The translations under genes and the position numbers were made by a program. DNA of 64,000 bases. Source: Zygaena filipendulae. Taxonomy: Eukaryota > Arthropoda > Insecta > Lepidoptera > Zygaenidae. Below, piece after piece: positions 19,784-31,211 of this stretch. Below the pieces are notes generated by a model. It was not told the origin of the DNA and searched no databases. It worked only from the letters and a program-made list of their open reading frames with translations. Each line of letters opens with the position of its first letter. The stretch's first letter is position 1. The DNA is taken from contig OU015671.1 of assembly GCA_907165275.2 (NCBI GenBank), forward strand, positions 10,075,001 to 10,139,000. The letters run 5' to 3'.

Positions 19784-21116
19784 ACCTTGAAACTGGATTT
19801 TTAAAAGATAAAAAAAACCGTATCGCTGAAAGAATTGATCGTTGGATGTTATTAAAATTTTTTTCTACAGCTAACTTAAATTTTCGTAACTTTAACATGG
19901 TATTTCTATTGTATAGTACACTTTCATCTCTTATCTATCTACCTCCATAGACGTAGAGCTTTCTATTGGAATGGCAGCTGTTGACAGATCTCTATTTTAT
20001 TAAACTCCAGAGCACAAATGATACAGATGCCTCATCTCGTACAATGAATCACGAGCGCGTTAAGGAGCTTCATCTCGTCGCACACCGCTACTCGCCTTAA
20101 AAAATAATACAGAAAGGTAAAAGTACCTATAAATCTCTTTTTCTGCAGAATTTTAACTTGCCAACCAAAAGTAGAATAGAATGGAATAGTATCTATAGAA
20201 TAACATTTATTTCTGCACAACACACAAGAATAATCAACAAACATTAAAGAAGTGCTTAATCTAAAGTAGATAAAAATATAATCATAATGTTGTAATGCGA
20301 ATCTAAGTTTGTTTGTTTGTTACGATTTTACGCCCTAACAACTCTACCGATAATCATGAAATGCACACGCATTGTCTCGACTCAATGGTACAGAATTGTC
20401 TGTCCTTTGAAACCTTTTAATAAGTATACTGTAAGCAGTAAGCAATCTAACATAAAAATAAGACACGAAAGCTCCGGATTGATGTGGTATCACCATCTCT
20501 CAGTGTATCAAATACGTACCAACCAAAAACAAGCTAAACGGACTTGGTTTTCCAGGCTTAAGAACTTTTAAATTAGATTTGTTTTTTCAAGTAGATACCT
20601 ATTTAATTTTTGTTTTACGTATATATATACCTAGTAGTATACCCATAAAGTCATCTGAAAATTTGTTTTTTTTTTGTTCTGTGAGATGAGACGCCATGTC
20701 TATAGTGAGTTATACGACTAAGTGCCAATTGCCGACTTATTCTTTTGTGATAACGCTGACAAAATGTATTACTCGGTTCAATATATTCTAGAGATATTAT
20801 CTCAAAGGGTAGTCAGTCGTGCTATTGCTTTTTTGTCCCTTTTATTTAATAAATGACGAATAAATAGGTATCTGGGCGACCGAGCTTCTATTTATTAGAG
20901 AAAAAATGGATTATGAATGATACGAAAGTACTTATACTAGGTATATATAGACTTGGAAAATCTTTCTTTGTTAATGTTAAAATATTTCAAATATAGTAGA
21001 TATATTTATACTTATTTTTTGACTCCTCACTTAAAGTAGGCACATCATTGTTTTACTGGTCAATTTTTCATGAGGAAAGTTATAACTTAAAATCCAGTTA
21101 TATCTGGTAGGTAATG

Positions 21117-21330
21117 GGTCAACCAGGGGAATTGTGTCCATGGAGGTAATAGCATCTATCAAAGATTATTCAAAAACTGTTAGGAGTGAAACGACAACTA
21201 CCATCTAGTTTTGTTTTTTAATATTAAACAAACAAAACTAGATGGAAGTAGTCATTTTAAACCTAATAGTTTTCGTGTAATCTTTTATAGACACTCTATT
21301 ACCCCCATGGACGCAATTCCCCCGGTCGAC
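21117..21330. mobile_element. Palindromic MITE, about 214 bp
   Basis: Terminal arms GGTCAACCAGGGGAATTGTG and GCAATTCCCCCGGTCGACT are inverted. An inner pair ACTACCATCTAGTTTTGTTT and AACAAAACTAGATGGAAGTA forms a second long stem. It is non-coding. Confidence 0.65.
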
Positions 21331-21651
21331 TATAATTGTATTTTAAAGCAAATTTTCTAGAGAAAACGAAAGCCCCTTTCCGTCGCTAAGTCGATAGAAT
21401 GTTAAAGGGTTCATGTCGACGAATAACTTTTGCTTAAGTTTTTGCTCAAAAGTCAATTATAGGATTTTGAAGTTTCAAACAGAAACATTATAGATTTCTT
21501 CAACCCTATCATCGGCTTAGAGGTCATTTTCAGTAACACAAATAGCTTTAACTTGTTTAAAACTGGCGGTCCTGACTGAAATCAGCGCTAGGATCCCCAT
21601 CTATGGGACCGTTTTGGTCGCACGCACCACACAAACAGATCTCTGTTGTCA

Positions 21652-22010
21652 GGGCCCTTATTCACTATGACCAACAACATGTCTTGCCCATAACACGCGT
21701 CCAAAAAACGCATTCCCAAATGTTCTATGTGAACATATTAGAAATTATTATTTTGTATGCCCTAAGAAACGTAAATGTATTTTTTTGAAGAGAAATGATT
21801 ACTTCTTTGATTAATTTAATTTTATTTTATTTTACTTTATTTGGAAAATCAACAGCTACACAAATATAATGAACATTTAAGTGTCAAACAAAAAAGCCGA
21901 TTACAGATTTTCGCACATGGGAAAGATACTTTTTACTTTACGAGGGAAAGAAAATTTTTGTGGCGCGTTATCTTAACGCGCCGTGTTATGGTCATAGTGA
22001 ATAAGGGTCC
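21652..22010. mobile_element. GGGCCCTTATTCAC inverted-repeat element (359 bp)
   Basis: Left end GGGCCCTTATTCACTATGAC is complementary to right end GTCATAGTGAATAAGGGTCC. Both continue into a CATAACACG block. A second, larger copy is at 51440-52100. The interior has no convincing gene. Confidence 0.7.
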
Positions 22011-22573
22011 TCTTCTCATAATATTGTGATAATTATGTCAGTAAGTATTTAAATATTTTGTTTAATCGTGTTCTAATGTAAGTATAAAATAATTGTAATT
22101 GTGTTGTCTCTGTTTTCAAATAATATGCCTTTTCTTTCTTTCTTTCGTCCTTCTAAAAAAATCGCTTGGCACTCAGTAGTAACAGTAGTATATGACCCAA
22201 GGGAAATCTTTTCGCATCAGAATAGTTTCGTGGATAAACTTCGTCGAAGATCAGAAAATGTTTTCATTCATTCAATAAAGTTTTATAAAGTTATAGAACG
22301 TATTGCCAAAAATTCCCACTAACATTGTAGTCTTTTTTTGTAAAATCAAGACGTTCATCGTTGTTACCAATAAAAAAATACATGAAGAGATAATCATTTA
22401 GGTATTCCGCATTTTCTTTCAGGCAAACATTTGAAGTGAAAAGAGAATGGGTGCTTCCGTCACAAGTGTTGTAAACTTATAAATGACATAATATATGTCA
22501 TTTTAAAGAGCTTAAGAAGTAAAACATTATTTTCATGTGACAGAAAAACTGGATCTGGCTGGATTAATTGAAC

Positions 22574-22803
22574 GCAGATAAGCAATAAAATGTTAACCCA
22601 TAAAATTAAGTTATTGATTCAGAACGATTTATTGAGAGTTAGAGAACGTTTTTGAATTATATATTTACCTTATTGCATTGTTTAAATATGTAACTAAATA
22701 TTGAACATAAAAAATGTTGATACAAAATGGCGCTATAATTTTAAAACACGATTTACTCAACATTTCTCCAGTGTGGGTCAACACACTATTGCTTATCTAT
22801 GTC
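22574..22803. mobile_element. GATAAGCAATA inverted-repeat MITE
   Basis: Left GCAGATAAGCAATAAAATGT with TAACCCA is complementary to right TGGGTCAACACACTATTGCT with TATC. A second copy, inverted in orientation, lies at 62566-62777 (shared AGAACGATTTATTGAGAGTT), and a bare end at 50341-50372. Confidence 0.7.
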
Positions 22804-23343
22804 TAATTACGGCACAATCTCCTTTCTTGTAGATTTTTTGAAGTGTAACGTTTTTTAACGAAACCATTCCTACGTAAAGATGTTTTAATTATGTCCCGTG
22901 CCCATGTATTGAGTTGCAAGTTAACTTTCTTTTTGAATTTATATTCACTTGAGAAGTACAGACGAGCACATGTGGCTAAGTACTGTGTACATAATAATAT
23001 TATGTAGCTTGCCTGGCTTGTATGTACAGACAGCATCGAAAGTAGCTAATCGATTCAGTTCTCCACAATGTCATCAATGCACCAATTTTTTTTGTTTTTT
23101 TTTTTTTTTATTTAACCCGTAGCACTTAACAACTATGGTACACCTTATGATTAAACCTATTACTAATAACCAATTTACATTTAAAAAAAAGAGAAAATTT
23201 AGGTACTTAATATACGTACGCATAATACATAAACATTAATTTTAATTTAATTGTTGTGTAGATGTTATTATTTTTTTGGGAGTGTATTCAAATATTAATT
23301 TAACTATTTAAATAAACGATTTAATCCTATATATTTCAACTTT

Positions 23344-23694
23344 AGAATTAAAGTGACCCAACTCAAAAATTGTAATTTGTGTATTTTTTTTTTTTTTTTA
23401 TTTATTTATTTTGACATAATTATAACACCATAACAGCTATTCACTAAAGCGATGCTATAAAATAAATAATAATAATAAGAAAAATGAGCTGAAATGTCTT
23501 CACATAACATGCGTTGGTGAATAATGCGAGCAACGAAAGTGACCGATGTATAAGGTTGTCCCTTACTACTCATACCTTATTCCAGGTTCTTTTTCGGCAC
23601 ATGGTTTTAGAGTTTTTTTTTTATTTTTGTATTATTAATGTTAGATATTTTTTTTTTAACTAATTTCAATTTTGAGTTAGGTCACTTTAATTCT
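23344..23694. mobile_element. MITE with AGAATTAAAGTGACC ends, hosting a poly(T)-led insert
   Basis: Left end AGAATTAAAGTGACCCAACT and right end GTTAGGTCACTTTAATTCT are inverted repeats with an inner CAAAATTG match. A T-run at about 23385 followed by TTTATTTATTTTGACATAAT suggests a minus-oriented retroposon inserted inside. A similar T-run lies at 23093-23110. Confidence 0.6.
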
Positions 23695-23696
23695 CA

Positions 23697-23968
23697 AGGG
23701 AACGTTCAAGTATTACGTAACGAATTTGGCGGGAGGGGGGATCTCGTAAAACGTTACGATGCGTTACAGGGGCGGGAAGAAGTTTGAAGTTTGAAGTTTG
23801 TGTGTTTGAAGTATGCGCCACATAATTGAGATTTTTAGGTAAAAAATGGTTACTTGGTGATTACGTAACGTTTTAATATACGGGGGAGGGGGACGTTACG
23901 GAGCGTTACATGGGGGAGAGGGGGTCAAAAATCTCCAAAAATTGCATTACGTTATACTTGAACGCCCC
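23697..23968. mobile_element. MITE with GTTCAAGTATTACGTAACG ends
   Basis: Ends GAACGTTCAAGTATTACGTA and ACGTTATACTTGAACGCCCC are inverted. CAAGG occurs on both outer sides (about 23695-23699 and 23969-23973), a possible 5-bp duplication. The interior has ACGTTACGATGCGTTACAGG and GACGTTACGGAGCGTTACAT, a partly inverted second pair, and a GAAGTTT triplicate near 23780. It starts almost exactly where the preceding MITE ends. Confidence 0.6.
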
Positions 23969-25374
23969 CCAAGGTTCGATATCTGCAGTTGACTGTATTA
24001 AGTCAGTGCGGTGGAGTAGAACTTTTTCGATAGTCACAACTCACAACATAACCGAATGGCCGCTAAAATGTAAATAAATCACGCTCGCCCACGCCCGATG
24101 CCCAGCTGTTTCCAATTTCGCCCACACTATCAAACTAAATCGTGTGGATAAGTGGACTCTAGAAACATAAAGCAGTGTACACCCCACTGCACAATGGCCG
24201 AGCAATCCGTGTGATATTTTCACGAATGATAATAATTTAGAAAGCTCCTTTTTCATCAATGTCAGAGAAGATCTAGGTAGGTACCCAGTAAGATTTACTG
24301 AGTACAATAGGTATTATGTCTATTTTCATTTGTGTTTGTAGTTATGTCGTTTTTTTCTGGATAAATATTTGTTTCTTTCATTTTCCTAGTGATAATTAAT
24401 TTAAAAGGCGAGCTTATGCTTTTTATATTAAATTTTTATAAAGATTTCTTTGTTAAAACCCTTTTTATATTTTCATTATTATGAGTGGACGCACCTTTGT
24501 CTGTGCGTTTGTAGATAAGTGAGGATGTACGATTTGTACGAGGTCTACTCCTAGTACATATAAATACTTATATATAATATTGGAATCTGTTAACCATGAT
24601 TGTAGTTATGTCGATGCCACATCATCTCTATGCGAGTCGTAAATTCTGGTAAACCGTCATAGTGACAGCAGGGGCGGCAAATTCAGAGTCATCGGCGAAT
24701 AATTAGGCTTTTACGCAGATATGTGTCAAAGTTAGTATAGGAGAAATATCCATCACGTCACCTACAAAAGAAAGGTAGCAAAATGACTAATGAAATTGAT
24801 AATTCCATTAACAACGATTTTCTTCATAAAAAAAGAAACAAACGCATATCGTGGGCCCAGCAATTTAAAATAAGCTAAGTGTGTTATCTACATAGGTACC
24901 AGTCTGGCTTTTTTAAAGATAATACCAAAACAAAACCGCGAAATTTCACATATTATTTCATTTAGACTTCCTTAGGTCCTGACGGCTTGTTCAAGTTCGT
25001 TCAAAGATAAACCTAATTTTATTATCTAAATAAGAGTTGAATCGTCTTCTTTAAAACAATCGGCTTGATATGAAATTGCTTGAGATATTAGTTTAATATT
25101 TGACTATTTGAAGTTTTTGTTTTGATAATGTAGTTAGGTATGATATAGCGCGATCGACCCACTGGCCTCTTAATAAAATATATTCATGAGAAATGGATTC
25201 TCGAGCACACATTCTATAGTCCTAAGCCAATGATAATATTAATAAATTATTCCATGACCGTGGTTTCAATCTTTTTACTAAATATATTGAAGGTGCTGAT
25301 ACGCTGCTTATTAAAAATAAAATTTTGTTTATAGGAAGCTACTAGTATAGTATTATATGTATTATCTATGCAAC

Positions 25375-25469
25375 AATGTTCCTGAGTGTCATAGCTTACT
25401 TTTTAATCCCGGATATCCCACGGGAACTCCGAAATTAACGCATGTGAAACCGTGGGGGTTCAAATAGTT
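25375..25469 (+). mobile_element. CCGCGG Helitron-like 3' remnant
   Basis: GAGTGTCATAGCTTACTTTT, CACGGGAACTCCGAAATTAA and CATGTGAAACCGTGGGGG, ending near CAAATAG. It lies about 40 bp from the donor of the ECL2-TM5 exon, on its intronic side. Confidence 0.6.
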
Positions 25470-25507
25470 AGTGATAAATAGAGCGAGATACATACCCCAT
25501 GACGTAC

Positions 25508-25655
25508 CTGATGCGCAGGCCCATCCTGACGTACAGACCGAGGATGATCAGGCCTGGGAGCACGAAGAACAGTAGGCTGCTCAGCTCGCACAGGTACCAG
25601 GAGGGCAGCTCCAGCATGGCACAGAACGCTGACTCCAACGAAGCGTTGCCTGACC
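25508..25655 (-). CDS. Neuropeptide GPCR exon: ECL2 and TM5
   Basis: A 148-nt exon encoding SGNASLESAFCAMLELPSWY and then LCELSSLLFFVLPGLIILGL with YVRMGLRI. The Cys in FCAM is the expected ECL2 partner of the TM3 Cys in the exon at 40869-40959. NAS is a potential N-glycosylation site in the extracellular loop. The hydrophobic run is TM5 with its Pro, and RMGLRIR opens ICL3. The acceptor is CTTTAG (AG at 25656-25657) and the donor GTACGT at 25502-25507. The first two bases complete a Gly codon begun by the preceding exon (phase 1) and the last two begin an Arg codon. A plus-strand frame over the same bases is a shadow. Confidence 0.93.
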
Positions 25656-27569
25656 CTAAAGCAAAAGATAGTGCGGTTAATTGATGCGGTGTTCGAACTC
25701 CTAGATAGAAGAATTTCTTAACTGACGACTAAATCCTAAATCTACTTGTCAAATTTCTGTACCAACAACACCTGGGTAGAAGAATCCTTTGCCTTTCTTA
25801 ACTTACGTCTACTCTCCTAAACTATCTAATAGAGGTTTAGGTGTCTATGTCTTCAACAATGGGGATGAGGGATGAAAAACGTCAAAAAGATTCAAGATGA
25901 GGGCGTTCCAAAACAAATGGCATTTTCTATGGACATTCGAAATTATTTTTAAAATAAGAGAATATGCTGCGATTTTGCGTATCAAATTATAAAGGAAACG
26001 GAAATATAATAGGTACAAACGATATTTTTTTTACATATGGTTTTTTTCACTTGAACGTCCTGATAAACATATTATGCTACAGTTTGCAAATAAGACTCAA
26101 ACAGTATGATGCTATTATTGAAATTGAATTTTTTTGGACACTCCTTGCAATTTCTGACTTCACATGGAACGAGAGACTTACTAGCAACATCTTTTAGTTT
26201 TGCCTGGACATCCCCATTGCTCCAGAAGAAACCTCCACCTTTTTTATCTGACATCCACTCTTCTAAAACTAACTACCCGTCAAAAAACTTCATAGAACCA
26301 TGTAATTTGTAAAAGTATATTATGATCTCCATGTAAACTTCGACATAAGGGTTGAATTTTGCAAAACCTTTCCTCAGTGCTCGCTATATTATAAGGAACT
26401 CTTGTGGCAAACTTTAAGGTTCTATAATAATAGACTTAGCGGATTGCGCTATGCGGTAATGTCAGTCATTTAGTTTGTTTCTTTATGGTTTCTTCTCTTT
26501 CATGCGTTTAATGCCTGTGGTTAACTTATAAGTCAAAGATATATTAATTTGACATCTTTCGACGAAATGGCGATAGAATGCGACAGCGCATTTAGTCTTT
26601 GAACTTGGATCATGTTGCTTCTAATTAACCCATTTGTAGTGTGATAGAAGCCAACATACGAGTACAACGCCTTTTCTTCAACTCCGAATGTAATGTTAAA
26701 AAGTTCGGAAAGATTCACATTTAACTAATACAATATGATGGAAACAAATATCGCGGCCAGTGCTTGACGATAATACATATATTATCTCAACTACCCTTGA
26801 CTAAACTGACGTCACGATTTGCATGGAAGGGAAGTAACACTTTTTCCTTGCGTGATACGTGACGATTTCTACCAATTTTATTAACTTCTACCGCAAGTCC
26901 TTTAACACGACTTCGGTCCATTCATGGTCAACACAAAAATGAATTATGAAACCGACGCAAATAAACTCCATCTCGCGTTTATCCCCACTGTTTATAATCT
27001 TTTTTCAATCCGCCATCTTCACAGCTTAAAATAATGTAAAATAGACAACCTGTTCCGCACCAAGCGCTTGCGCTAAGTGGTTTTGCATATGAAATTTTCC
27101 GCAACGGGTCGGAGGCAACGGATTTGTTTTCACACATAGGTTGGTACATGTTTTAAAATGCTCTCAGACACACCGTGAATTTGTTTTTTCTTTTAATGCG
27201 AATGAAAAATGGCAAAGGAAAAGATGCTTAAAACCGGAAATTGTTGGGAAGGAATAATTTAGAGAACGCGCGTGTGTCGGAATGGAAAAAAATATTTAAT
27301 GTTCACATGATAGTCGATTTCTGCGTTTATTTCCATCAGAGTAATTCGTACCACTCGTAATTCGTCTATACAGTTTGGAATAAAAGTGTGTCAATGGAGC
27401 GAAAATACTGATTGTTTGTTCACATGTCGATTTGAATAAGTAAATATCGCTTTTAAATAAAATAACTAAAAAACACGCTTTTTATACACTATTCTTAATT
27501 TAAATTTATTAAAATATATTTTCAATTTTTTTTTTCTATGAAAAGCGTGTCTTTTAGTTTTTTTAAACT

Positions 27570-28588
27570 ATACACACCGGCAGAATTAGCGGAACATAAA
27601 AAGGCAGAGTATAGAAATAATTACGTATATATATTAAAACAAATAATAATTAGACGTGAAGTAAAAAAATAATATACATTTTTCAACACTTTAAAAGTTT
27701 GTAATTAAATTATTCAATTTTATTTAAAATAATAATAAAAAAAACACTTTTCTCTAATTTGTGGGCACACAAATAATGTTGCAAATTAAAGATTACTGTG
27801 ATTTTAACACTAAATAAATGAACGATTAATAACGTGTGTTACGGACAGCCAGCCGATTTGGGCGAGGATGTGGGTAACGGGCGCCGTAGTATAAGATTTA
27901 GAATAAGACATAGATATAGATTATAGACATTAAGTGATTAGTAATTATTATAGGAATAAACAAAACTCGACCTTGGGGCCCGCCCGCTAGTAGAAAGACA
28001 CATGCCATCTCGTTCACTCACTCTAGCTAAGCTTGTTAGAAAGAGTGAGGTGATAAAGAAGGGGATGGCATGGTTGCAGGTGGGAGATTACGTATACCTA
28101 CCTGCTTGTCTATAAATAGTTGAACATTTGGTTCACTCGTCCATTTTTACCATTTTGGCATTTTTGCCATTTTGGCAGCATTTTTGCCATTCGCGCGGCG
28201 GCGGGCCACAAGGGAGCAGGAAGTCAAGACCAGTGCAGTGTTATTATTTCCAACGCTCCCACGTTCTAACCTCAAAGTTAACCTATTAATACAGTCCACA
28301 ACAATCGTAGTCAGGGAAAAGGCGAAAGTGTCGCCTACAACGTGTGTTTCCCCTTCGTGATTCAACTTTTATTTGCAACATTGTCTGTGTTCTCACAAAC
28401 TAGAGATTTTTTTTTTTATTTTGATTACTTTTAATAAAATTTAACTAAAAACTTCTTAGTAGTCGATGTTAAAAGATGTATATTAGTTTATTACTTCATG
28501 CCTGATAATAATTTGTTTTAATACATATATTATGTTATTATTTCTATACTCTGCCTTTTTATGTTCCGCTAATTCTGCCGGTGTGTAT
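27570..28588. mobile_element. Long inverted-repeat element enclosing a promoter-like, GC-richer core
   Basis: Arms of about 95 bp: ACACACCGGCAGAATTAGCG, AACATAAAAAGGCAGAGTAT on the left and their complements (ATACTCTGCCTTTTTATGTT, CGCTAATTCTGCCGGTGTGT) at 28545-28586. The core holds a TGTGTTACGGACAGCC start near 27834, a TATAAATAG box at 28111 and a TTTGGTTCACTCGTCC start-like segment, which together look like part of an LTR. No second LTR, primer-binding site or gag/pol frame is present. It may be a solo LTR inside a DNA element, or simply a foldback element. Confidence 0.45.
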
Positions 28589-28894
28589 ATTATTTATTTT
28601 CTACTTTTTAGTAAAATTAACATCAAAGCCTGCGTTATAAATTCCTGTCTTATCGACGCAGACACTCCGGGTCTCAGGAAAACAAAAAATCGCTAATCCT
28701 GGTTATACTACTAAGGATAACGGGTCAACCTATTTAAAATATTGAATTGTCATCGGTCCTTAATATGTATGCCAAATTTCGAGTTAATCCCACGTATTGA
28801 AGCGGGTCAAAATCATGTTCAAAGATTCCGGTACATACTAACATACATACGTCTGAAGCTAATATAAAGCGTGTAAAAAATAGATATTTCCAAA

Positions 28895-29037
28895 TTTCGC
28901 ACACCTACTCTACCGCTCATCACAAAATTTTGCATATTTGCAATGACATATAGATTATACTCGCGTTCATCACACAAAGTTCCTGGGATTCGAATCCGGA
29001 GCCTCTCGATTAGCGGGTCGGCATGGTGAGTTGGCGA
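28895..29037 (-). mobile_element. tRNA-derived SINE abutting the splice donor
   Basis: On the minus strand it has GGTTC-like box B (GGATTCGAATCCCAGGAACT) preceded by the tRNA-like GACCCGCTAATCGAGAGGCT, as in the fuller copies at 47880-48165 and 51800-52060. Its head lies within about 10 bp of the GTAAGT donor of the TM3-TM4 exon. Confidence 0.65.
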
Positions 29038-29046
29038 CCTACTTAC

Positions 29047-29246
29047 CGGGTGGATAGTCGTGGTAGCTGACGGTGGTGTAGAACGCGAACGGGCCAGCCG
29101 CGAAGAGTGACAGCAGCCACAGGGCGGTGATGATGCGGAGCGCCCGGCGGAGCCCCGCCATGGCGTACAGGTGGAGCGGGTGGCAGATGGCCAGGTACCG
29201 CTCCAGGGAGAACGCGACGATCGTCAGCACCGACACATACGACGCC
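29047..29246 (-). CDS. Neuropeptide GPCR exon: TM3-ICL2-TM4
   Basis: A 200-nt exon. Its codons read [12 protein letters not shown], then [15 protein letters not shown], the E/DRY motif that couples receptor and G protein, then ICL2 and TM4 ([18 protein letters not shown]) and [11 protein letters not shown] before ECL2. [19 protein letters not shown] is highly characteristic of pyrokinin/CAPA/neuromedin-U receptors. The acceptor is CTCCACCAG (AG at 29247-29248) and the donor GTAAGT at 29041-29046. The first base completes an Ala codon with the exon at 40869-40959. Retroposon sequence lies within about 16 bp on both sides. The apparent start Met of the bare frame is really the Val of YVSVL. Confidence 0.95.
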
Positions 29247-29261
29247 CTGGTGGAGACAATA

Positions 29262-29830
29262 TCAATAGAATAGAATAAAATAGAATAGAATAGAATAAAA
29301 TAGAATACAATACTCTTTATTGTACACCAATTAATGTTTAGTTATTTATTTGAAAGACCAGCAGCACAATTATAATTTGTATATGTATATAAAATGTAAA
29401 TTTAACAAAAATGCTAATGATAGGTCTTCACATGTAGACGCAAATTAAGTGCACTATCAAATAGCTTATAGCAAAGATATTGAAAGAGAATAGATAGACA
29501 AGACGTTCGGTCGCTAAGCATTCCCCTTGAAGTTTGAACCACGCAGCGGTCAAATGATCTCATGCTAACAAAATGCCGTTGGCTAGCAGAGACTATAGAT
29601 ACGACTTGACGGAAAGCGATGTGATTGGCTATTTGAAATGTACTTTGTGGTGACTGGTATTTGATTGCGTCGCAACGATGTGATTGGTTTTATTTTGATC
29701 ACTCCCCACGCAAAAAATGACGGACGTGGATTGCATGCCTAGTAAAAGTTTGTATTGTTCGTCTATTCTCTTATAATGTTTTTGGCTTATAGCATCGACA
29801 TACCGTTCACGCGGCATTATATCGTCTTCA
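29262..29830 (-). mobile_element. LINE-like 3' end with AATAG tail, split by a MITE
   Basis: The AATAGAATAGAATAAAATAG tail and ACTCTTTATTGTACACCA lie next to the TM3-TM4 exon. The body (GACCAGCAGCACAATTATAA, TGATAGGTCTTCACATGTAG) matches 40466-40572. The copy is interrupted at 29474-29784 and resumes with CGACATACCGTTCACGCGGC. It supplies the pyrimidine-rich tract before the exon acceptor. Confidence 0.65.
29474..29784. mobile_element. TIR MITE (311 bp) inserted in the LINE-like repeat
   Basis: Flanked by the 10-bp direct repeat GCTTATAGCA (29464-29473 and 29785-29794); the uninterrupted relative near 40573 shows a single site. Ends GATATTGAAAGAGAATAGAT and GTCTATTCTCTTATAATGTT are imperfect inverted repeats. 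The size of the duplication suggests a hAT-like or related element. Confidence 0.6.
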
Positions 29831-29934
29831 CACAGTTTATACATACGTACCTATACCCAAAAAATATATGTGTGTGAAATATAAAAATAATGTTACAGTA
29901 CCTATGTTCACAAAAATCATGTAAATTAAGGCAT

Positions 29935-29990
29935 ACATATAAAAGCGGTCTTATCGCTTTAAAAGCGATCTCTTCCAGACAGCCTTTGAT
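29935..29990 (-). mobile_element. LINE 3' motif (GGAAGAGATCGC type)
   Basis: Reverse of GTCTGGAAGAGATCGCTTTT with AAAGCGATAAGACCGC, as at 18290-18350. Confidence 0.55.
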
Positions 29991-30321
29991 GAAATGACAA
30001 TTTCAAATATCAATCCAAATGTGTGCAAGACTTCCTGGACAGAAAAGTTGACTATTAATTTGTGTTTGTTAATTTCTTCATTGACATTAACATTTTGAAA
30101 TTACATTCGTTTTGACATTTAATTGTTGTGATGAATTGATTGAATTTAATATATTTTGCATGTCACTCAATGACTAGACATTAGAACTTGAATCAAAATT
30201 AACAATGTACCCATCTTTTAGAACAATGTCTTTAAATGATTATTATTATTATTATTAACGATAGTCGAAATTGCAAAGATTCCATGTGCGCCGATTTTCA
30301 ATCAAGTCAATGCGTAATAAA

Positions 30322-30509
30322 CTAGCTGTGCCCCGTGGTTTCACCCACGTTAATTTGATGCTGCGCTCCTATTATTTGATCGTAGCATGTGTTAAGTAGG
30401 TATATCGCCTACAGCCTTCCTCGATAAATGGACTATCCAACACAAAAATATGTTTTAAGCGCGTTCAACCAAACAAACAAACTTTTCAGCTTTATAATAT
30501 TAGTAGGAT
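30322..30509 (-). mobile_element. CCGCGG Helitron-like repeat, subfamily a
   Basis: Complete reverse copy: A|CTAG at 30322-30325, CCCCGTGGTTTCACCC, and 5' end TATAATATTAGTAGGA followed by T. Confidence 0.75.
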
Positions 30510-30589
30510 TAAGTATAAATAATAGTAAATTTTAAAATAAAGGACATAGTGTTGAATATATTACTTAGTATGGATTCAGTATGGGTATC

Positions 30590-30838
30590 TATAAAATATA
30601 CAATACTTGTATGTGTGTTTGTTACTAAACTCCTCTTAAACGACTGAACTAATTTTAATGATATTTTTATGTGTTTGAGAGGGTGGGTCCCTGGATGGTA
30701 GAGTAAACAAACACGAGATATGACAAATGACGTCATCAACATGGCGGCATTTCATGCGCGTTTGAACGGCTCAAATTTAACCAATGTTTTAAATTTCCGA
30801 ATTTGTGGGTGCAACCACAACCGCGGTACATATAACTA
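30590..30838 (+). mobile_element. CCGCGG Helitron-like repeat, divergent body
   Basis: GTGTGTTTGTTACTAAACTC, CGACTGAACTAATTTTAATG and GGGTGCAACCACAACCGCGG, ending near ACTAGTTA. It contains ATGACGTCATCA at about 30727. Confidence 0.5.
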
Positions 30839-31211
30839 GTTATAAAAATATACTTAACAAACTTGAAAGGTTTTTCTAATTGATAATGACATAATGCAAT
30901 AAAAACTTCACAGTCAGAGGAATATTTTTCCCATAAAACAATATTTATCCAACCAAATTGAAACCCTTTTCAAGTAAGTGCAAATTAATTTTGCTTCGCG
31001 TTGCTTGAAGTTGAAAAATCTGTTATAAATTCTTCATTGAAAAACAAATTGAAAGGGTCCGTTGAGAATGAACATTTCCTATAATAATTTAATTGGAGAG
31101 AAATTAAACGAAGAATTCAAAAATAGATGAAAAGAACATAGCACAATGAAAATGGGATGAATCCGGAAAAAGAGCTGAAAAGAAATGTATAAAGTCGCTA
31201 TCTGTAGGTAC

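Larger units (their letters stand above)
15077..25507 (-). other. Receptor intron between TM5 exon and ICL3 exon (10.4 kb)
   Basis: Donor GTACGT at 25502-25507, acceptor AG at 15077-15078. It is rich in MITEs and Helitron-like repeats. Stretches with nothing recognised: 15085-15950, 16330-17070, 17420-18240, 19784-21116, 21331-21650, 22011-22573, 22804-23090 and 23969-25374. A TTTTGCAGTTCG-free, AT-rich composition dominates these gaps. Confidence 0.75.
25656..29046 (-). other. Receptor intron between TM4 exon and TM5 exon (3.4 kb)
   Basis: Donor GTAAGT at 29041-29046, acceptor at 25656-25657. 25670-27465 shows nothing recognisable. The remainder holds a short inverted repeat at 27466-27563, a long inverted-repeat element at 27570-28588 and a tRNA-derived SINE that reaches the donor. 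Confidence 0.75.

Noticed and set aside
20032..20244. 70-codon minus-strand frame with VAVCDEMKLLNALVIHC
   Set aside because: The short GC-richer segment looked exon-like, but flanking splice sites in phase with the receptor are absent and the receptor is already continuous without it.
24041..24307. 88-codon minus-strand frame
   Set aside because: No domain, no splice or repeat context, and nothing matching the receptor; probably chance.
27828..28395. Complete LTR retrotransposon
   Set aside because: Only one LTR-like region is present, with no gag/pol frame, primer-binding site or clear duplication; kept only as a possible solo LTR.
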